This document shows, piece by piece, positions 60,885 through 64,000 of a DNA stretch of 64,000 bases. A model generated the notes under the pieces. It was not told the origin of the DNA. It did no database searches and was given only the letters and a program-made list of their open reading frames with translations. Origin of the DNA: Pisolithus tinctorius (taxonomy: Eukaryota > Basidiomycota > Agaricomycetes > Boletales > Pisolithaceae); assembly GCA_024663395.1 (NCBI GenBank), contig JANFAH010000014.1, positions 1,178,001 through 1,242,000 of the forward strand, given 5' to 3'. The translations under genes were made by a program, and so were the position numbers. Within the stretch, counting starts at the first letter, position 1; each line of letters opens with the position of its first letter.

Positions 60885-62597
60885 ATGTTGTGGAACTCAT
60901 GTACCCTACTCGCGGCATCCAAGTTCCTGTTGCGTGTACGAGCCCTGCCTGTAGCTTCAGTCACCCTCGATAAGCTTCCTACGTTCGCCAGCCTCACCGC
61001 ACAATCAGTGGGCAAGTCCTCCATAACTGATTGGATACTTAACCCCTACCCTGACAAACCTCGTGTCGTGTTCGGGCAAGATGGGTCGTTCAAATTAACG
61101 GTCTTCGCCGACATTCATTATGGCGAGAACCCTTGGGATTGGTGGGGCCCTGAGCAAGATGTTAACACGAGTCAATTGATGAGAACCATGCTGGCGATGG
61201 AGCGACCTGACTATGTGTAGTGGTCTGGTGTCTGTGGGCAGCAGCACATGCACTGATACATCCGTATCAACAGGGTCATCAACGGCGACCTCATTACAGG
61301 GGAAAGTATGCTGCCCCATATGTGCGTGACCTTCGAGAACAAATCACATACTTGCCTTTACCAGACACATTTCGAGAGAATTCCACCACCCTTATCGATA
61401 CTATCGTACAATCTTTGGATGATGCCAAAGTTCCTTTCTCCTCGACGTATGGAGTAGGTCCTATTCCAACCTATTCACATCACACTGTTCAACGGTTCGA
61501 TCCAAAGAACCATGATAACCAGGTCAACATTACCCATGTGGAAGAAATAGTACGAGAAACGTCCATATCTCCCTTCAGTTATACCCGTCGTTCGCCACCT
61601 AGCGTCGGTGGAGTTGGTGGACCAGGTAACTATTGGGTACCTGTCTATGAAAAACAGACAGGTAAGCCAACTTGCCATCCTCATCTTGAACCGCCAGAAG
61701 TCGATTGTCGCTGCAGATATCTCTCCCGTTCTGGTCCTGTGGTTTTTTCGACTCACGAGGTGCTACTCAGGGTGTTCATAAGGCTTACCACACTGTGATT
61801 CTAACTTTCTTCATTGATCAGGGGGTGTTCACACGAATGGCACCGCAATGCCAGATTGGGTGGACGAATCTGTGGCTGGTTGGATTGCTGATGAGACCGA
61901 AGCTATGAATGTCGCCTGGGGACCTCCTGAGTCAAGGAGTGCACTTGCGTTCGTTCATATACCCCCGTGAGTGAATGTACCACCATGTAGGGCAGTATTC
62001 GTGAAACGAGTGATGGTAGCCATACAATCCGAGCTGTGCAGGAAACGTTAAATAGCACTATCAACCCTGGTCTCAACGGTAAGCCAATTGTCACGGGAAC
62101 GGCTCCAGTTGCTGTGGACTAGCCCTAACGACTGTGTGCAAGCGGACGAGTTAGGACAAGGTTCAACGCAAGCGACCAGCAATCCTGCATCTGCAGGCAA
62201 TGATCAGCCATTCTGGGACTCACTCAACACGCATGTCAAAAACCTACGAGCGGTAATATCCGGTCACGGTGCGTTTGCTGAGGCAGGTGTGGTCAAATTG
62301 GACTTGTAATCCTCGGAATTTCTCAGACCACGGGAATGAATGGTGTGTACGAGAGCCAACCTACGATGTCATCTTTTGTTTTAGCAAGCACTCTGGGTGA
62401 GCATCTTGTTGTCCGGGTAGAACGTACTGGACCACGCCTCGTATAGATACGGTGGCTACAGTGAGAAAGGTTGGGGCAGAGGGGTCCGTTCTTTGGTCTT
62501 TCGTTCTTCCCTTCCTAGCGATGAAATTGACACTTATATCTTGCTGGAGGATGGCACGGTGAGGGCTAGGGTCTTGTTAAATGGTGAATACAGATAA
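60885..62597 (+). CDS. calcineurin-like metallophosphatase (Dcr2/purple acid phosphatase type), one-base frame break
   Basis: Predicted secreted or vacuolar phosphatase with a two-metal centre. Exons 60885-61216, 61274-61305, 61365-61453, 61508-61661, 61717-61759, 61822-61966, 62020-62078, 62143-62268, 62327-62396 and 62447-62597. The N-terminus (MLWNSCTLLAASKFLLRVRA) looks like a signal peptide or anchor. Metal-binding motifs are in order: FADIHYGE (DxH), VINGDLITGE (GD), YGNHD (GNHD), then FVHIP and ISGHGxxH-type GHDHGNEWC. Total 1201 nt, one too many: a T6 run at 61743-61748 must be T5 for the strand LVLWFFDSRGG to stay in frame. That repair would give 399 residues. The rest is clean, so a consensus error is plausible. 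Confidence 0.88.
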
Positions 62598-62797
62598 AAG
62601 TGTTCTAGCCACGCAACACAATCACACCGATTTACATGTGAAAGTAAGTTGCATTGAAGTTACATGAGTGGCAAGATGAGCATATTAATACAACAGCAAG
62701 CATGATCTGGTACAAGAGAACCTAACTCGGGTAACATAAAAATCAGACGGGAGATACACACTATACAGATGAGGCGCCTACATGATCCACAGATCGG

Positions 62798-64000
62798 TTA
62801 AAGATAGAACATGGTGTTCCCAATATCTTTATGGACGCCATTTTGCCATAGGCTCTTGGCTTCCTTCATGACATCCTCTTCAGAACCACTGCCACTGGCC
62901 GTCGTTCCCTCACCAGCGATGCCATGCAGCAATTTGCGCAGGTAGCACCGACCACGCTCGCACGCGATATCGGCGTAATACGCCGGGGAAACCAAACTGA
63001 CAGCCTTTGTTGCGCGAGAAAACATGTAGCTCAGAGCATGGGTCAGTCCTTGAATTTGATCGGAATTGAACCCGTTCTCGTCGTGAACGACATAGTAGTG
63101 AGTGGGTCGCGTGGTACCTTGCAAACCACCATGCGCTTTACAGGGGGTGAGCTAAGAATGTACACAACGAGCAATACACCTACCTTGCAAGAAGAAATCA
63201 AAGTGATATACGGCAGTCACACCACGGTCGACAACGGTTCCGGGGCGCGGATTTCCATCACCCGCAGCAGTACTCTCCTCCGTAGGGTAGAAACGTGTAT
63301 GATGCCGCTTGCCGCAGATAACGATGGTGAGCGTGGGCCGGTATGGTTGCTTGGGCGCGTCAAACTTCCGGAAAGCCTTCAAGATCTCGGGATATTCTTC
63401 CTCTCGTACGATGTTAAATTGTCCCTGCAAACATTATCATTATGACACAGCGAAAAAGACAGAAATAAGGTTATACTTCAGAGACCCCATCACGATATAC
63501 CAGGACTCGGGTTGGCAGCTTTTTGTTGCGGTTTTTGAATAATTCGAGACGACTGATCATCATATCCTTGAGCTTCGTGATCATCTGACGGCCATGTCTA
63601 TCAGACTTCTTCAACATGGAAAAAAAAAAACCCTTACTTCTTTCTTCGTCTCCTGTATTTCAAGACAGGCAGGGTACTGCGCATATTGATTGTCAATACT
63701 GGCAACGACCGCGGCAATAGACGCTGGAGATACTGTAAGCCCCAAGAACAATTGAGCAATCAATGTACACACGAGTTCCTTTGGCACTTCCGGGGCCAGG
63801 GTGCGTAACGTCCATACCGACTATCATGGTCGGCGCGGCACCAAGCCATCTAACGCTGCTAGGGTCGCTCAAATTGTGGTTAACACCACCCAGCTTCATA
63901 TTGAACTTGAGTGCCACATTTGCGTAATACTGCGGACTTTGCTTTTTGATTTTAGAGGAATGTACGCACACCGTGGCGACCCCAAGGAAGACATCGCAAA
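62798..64000 (-). CDS. AGO: Argonaute, PIWI domain half (5' partial)
   Basis: RNA-silencing slicer protein; the N, PAZ and MID parts lie beyond the window. Exons in transcript order: 64000-63773 (partial), 63732-63638, 63584-63477, 63424-63184 and 63135-62798, about 336 residues. The PIWI text is clear: QYYANVALKFNMKLGGVNH, then MIVGMDVTHPGPGSAKGT (first catalytic Asp), then SIAAVVASIDNQYAQYP, then TRVLVYRDGVSEGQFNIV (catalytic Glu region and Asp), then VVDRGVTAVYHFDFFLQAHG, then HYYVVHDENGF, and YYADIACERGRCYL. The position of the fourth catalytic residue reads Asp (YAD) rather than His, as in many fungal Argonautes. The end TMFYL is typical. Confidence 0.95.

Overview
This window is a stretch of nuclear DNA from a filamentous basidiomycete, most likely an Agaricomycete. 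Genes are dense, lie on both strands and carry many short introns of about 45-60 nt. The predicted proteins are fungal in type: a glucan synthase, a velvet factor, Zn2Cys6 and NoxB proteins and an Argonaute. The mobile DNA (a Helitron with a DUF6570-type N-terminus and a gag-only LTR element) also fits this group. All gene models were built by hand from splice signals and protein-family resemblance. No database was searched.

Region 1-9.9 kb: the 3' end of the 1,3-beta-glucan synthase gene, a velvet regulator, a REEP/HVA22 family ER-shaping protein, and a Zn2Cys6 transcription factor gene whose reading frame is broken in several places. Region 10-19.3 kb: CLN3/Btn1 (minus), a Nudix hydrolase with a stop codon in its Nudix box, the ribosome-biogenesis helicase Dbp4 (minus), a 300-bp foldback element, and the actin-patch protein Ldb17/Dip1 (minus).

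Region 20-32.5 kb is a mobile-element island. A Helitron Rep/helicase gene is split by a 4.1-kb LTR retrotransposon that encodes only Gag and carries an array of about 157-bp tandem repeats. Cutting out the LTR element plus one copy of its 4-bp target duplication restores the Helitron frame exactly. A nucleotidyltransferase-like cargo gene follows. Every nonsense codon in the Helitron and its cargo gene is TGA, and altered helicase motifs sit at CG-to-CA positions, which is what decay of methylated CpG would give.

Region 32.9-46.9 kb: two VIT1/CCC1 iron/manganese transporter paralogues (minus) flank a histidine acid phosphatase gene. NADPH oxidase NoxB, a possible MACPF-like protein and the APC/C activator Cdc20 follow. 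Region 47-54 kb: AP-1 mu (minus), then both enzymes of GDP-L-fucose synthesis (GDP-mannose 4,6-dehydratase and GDP-L-fucose synthase) facing each other tail to tail, then FAD synthetase sharing a 117-bp divergent promoter with the fucose synthase. Region 54-64 kb: a repeat-rich gap with gene fragments, tRNA-Arg(CCT), biotin-protein ligase, a secreted metallophosphatase of the Dcr2/purple-acid type, and the 3' half of an Argonaute (minus, running off the window).

Most housekeeping models close cleanly. Several conserved genes, including the normally essential AP-1 mu, are off by exactly one base, usually at a short homopolymer. This points to consensus errors in the assembly at least as much as to pseudogenes.
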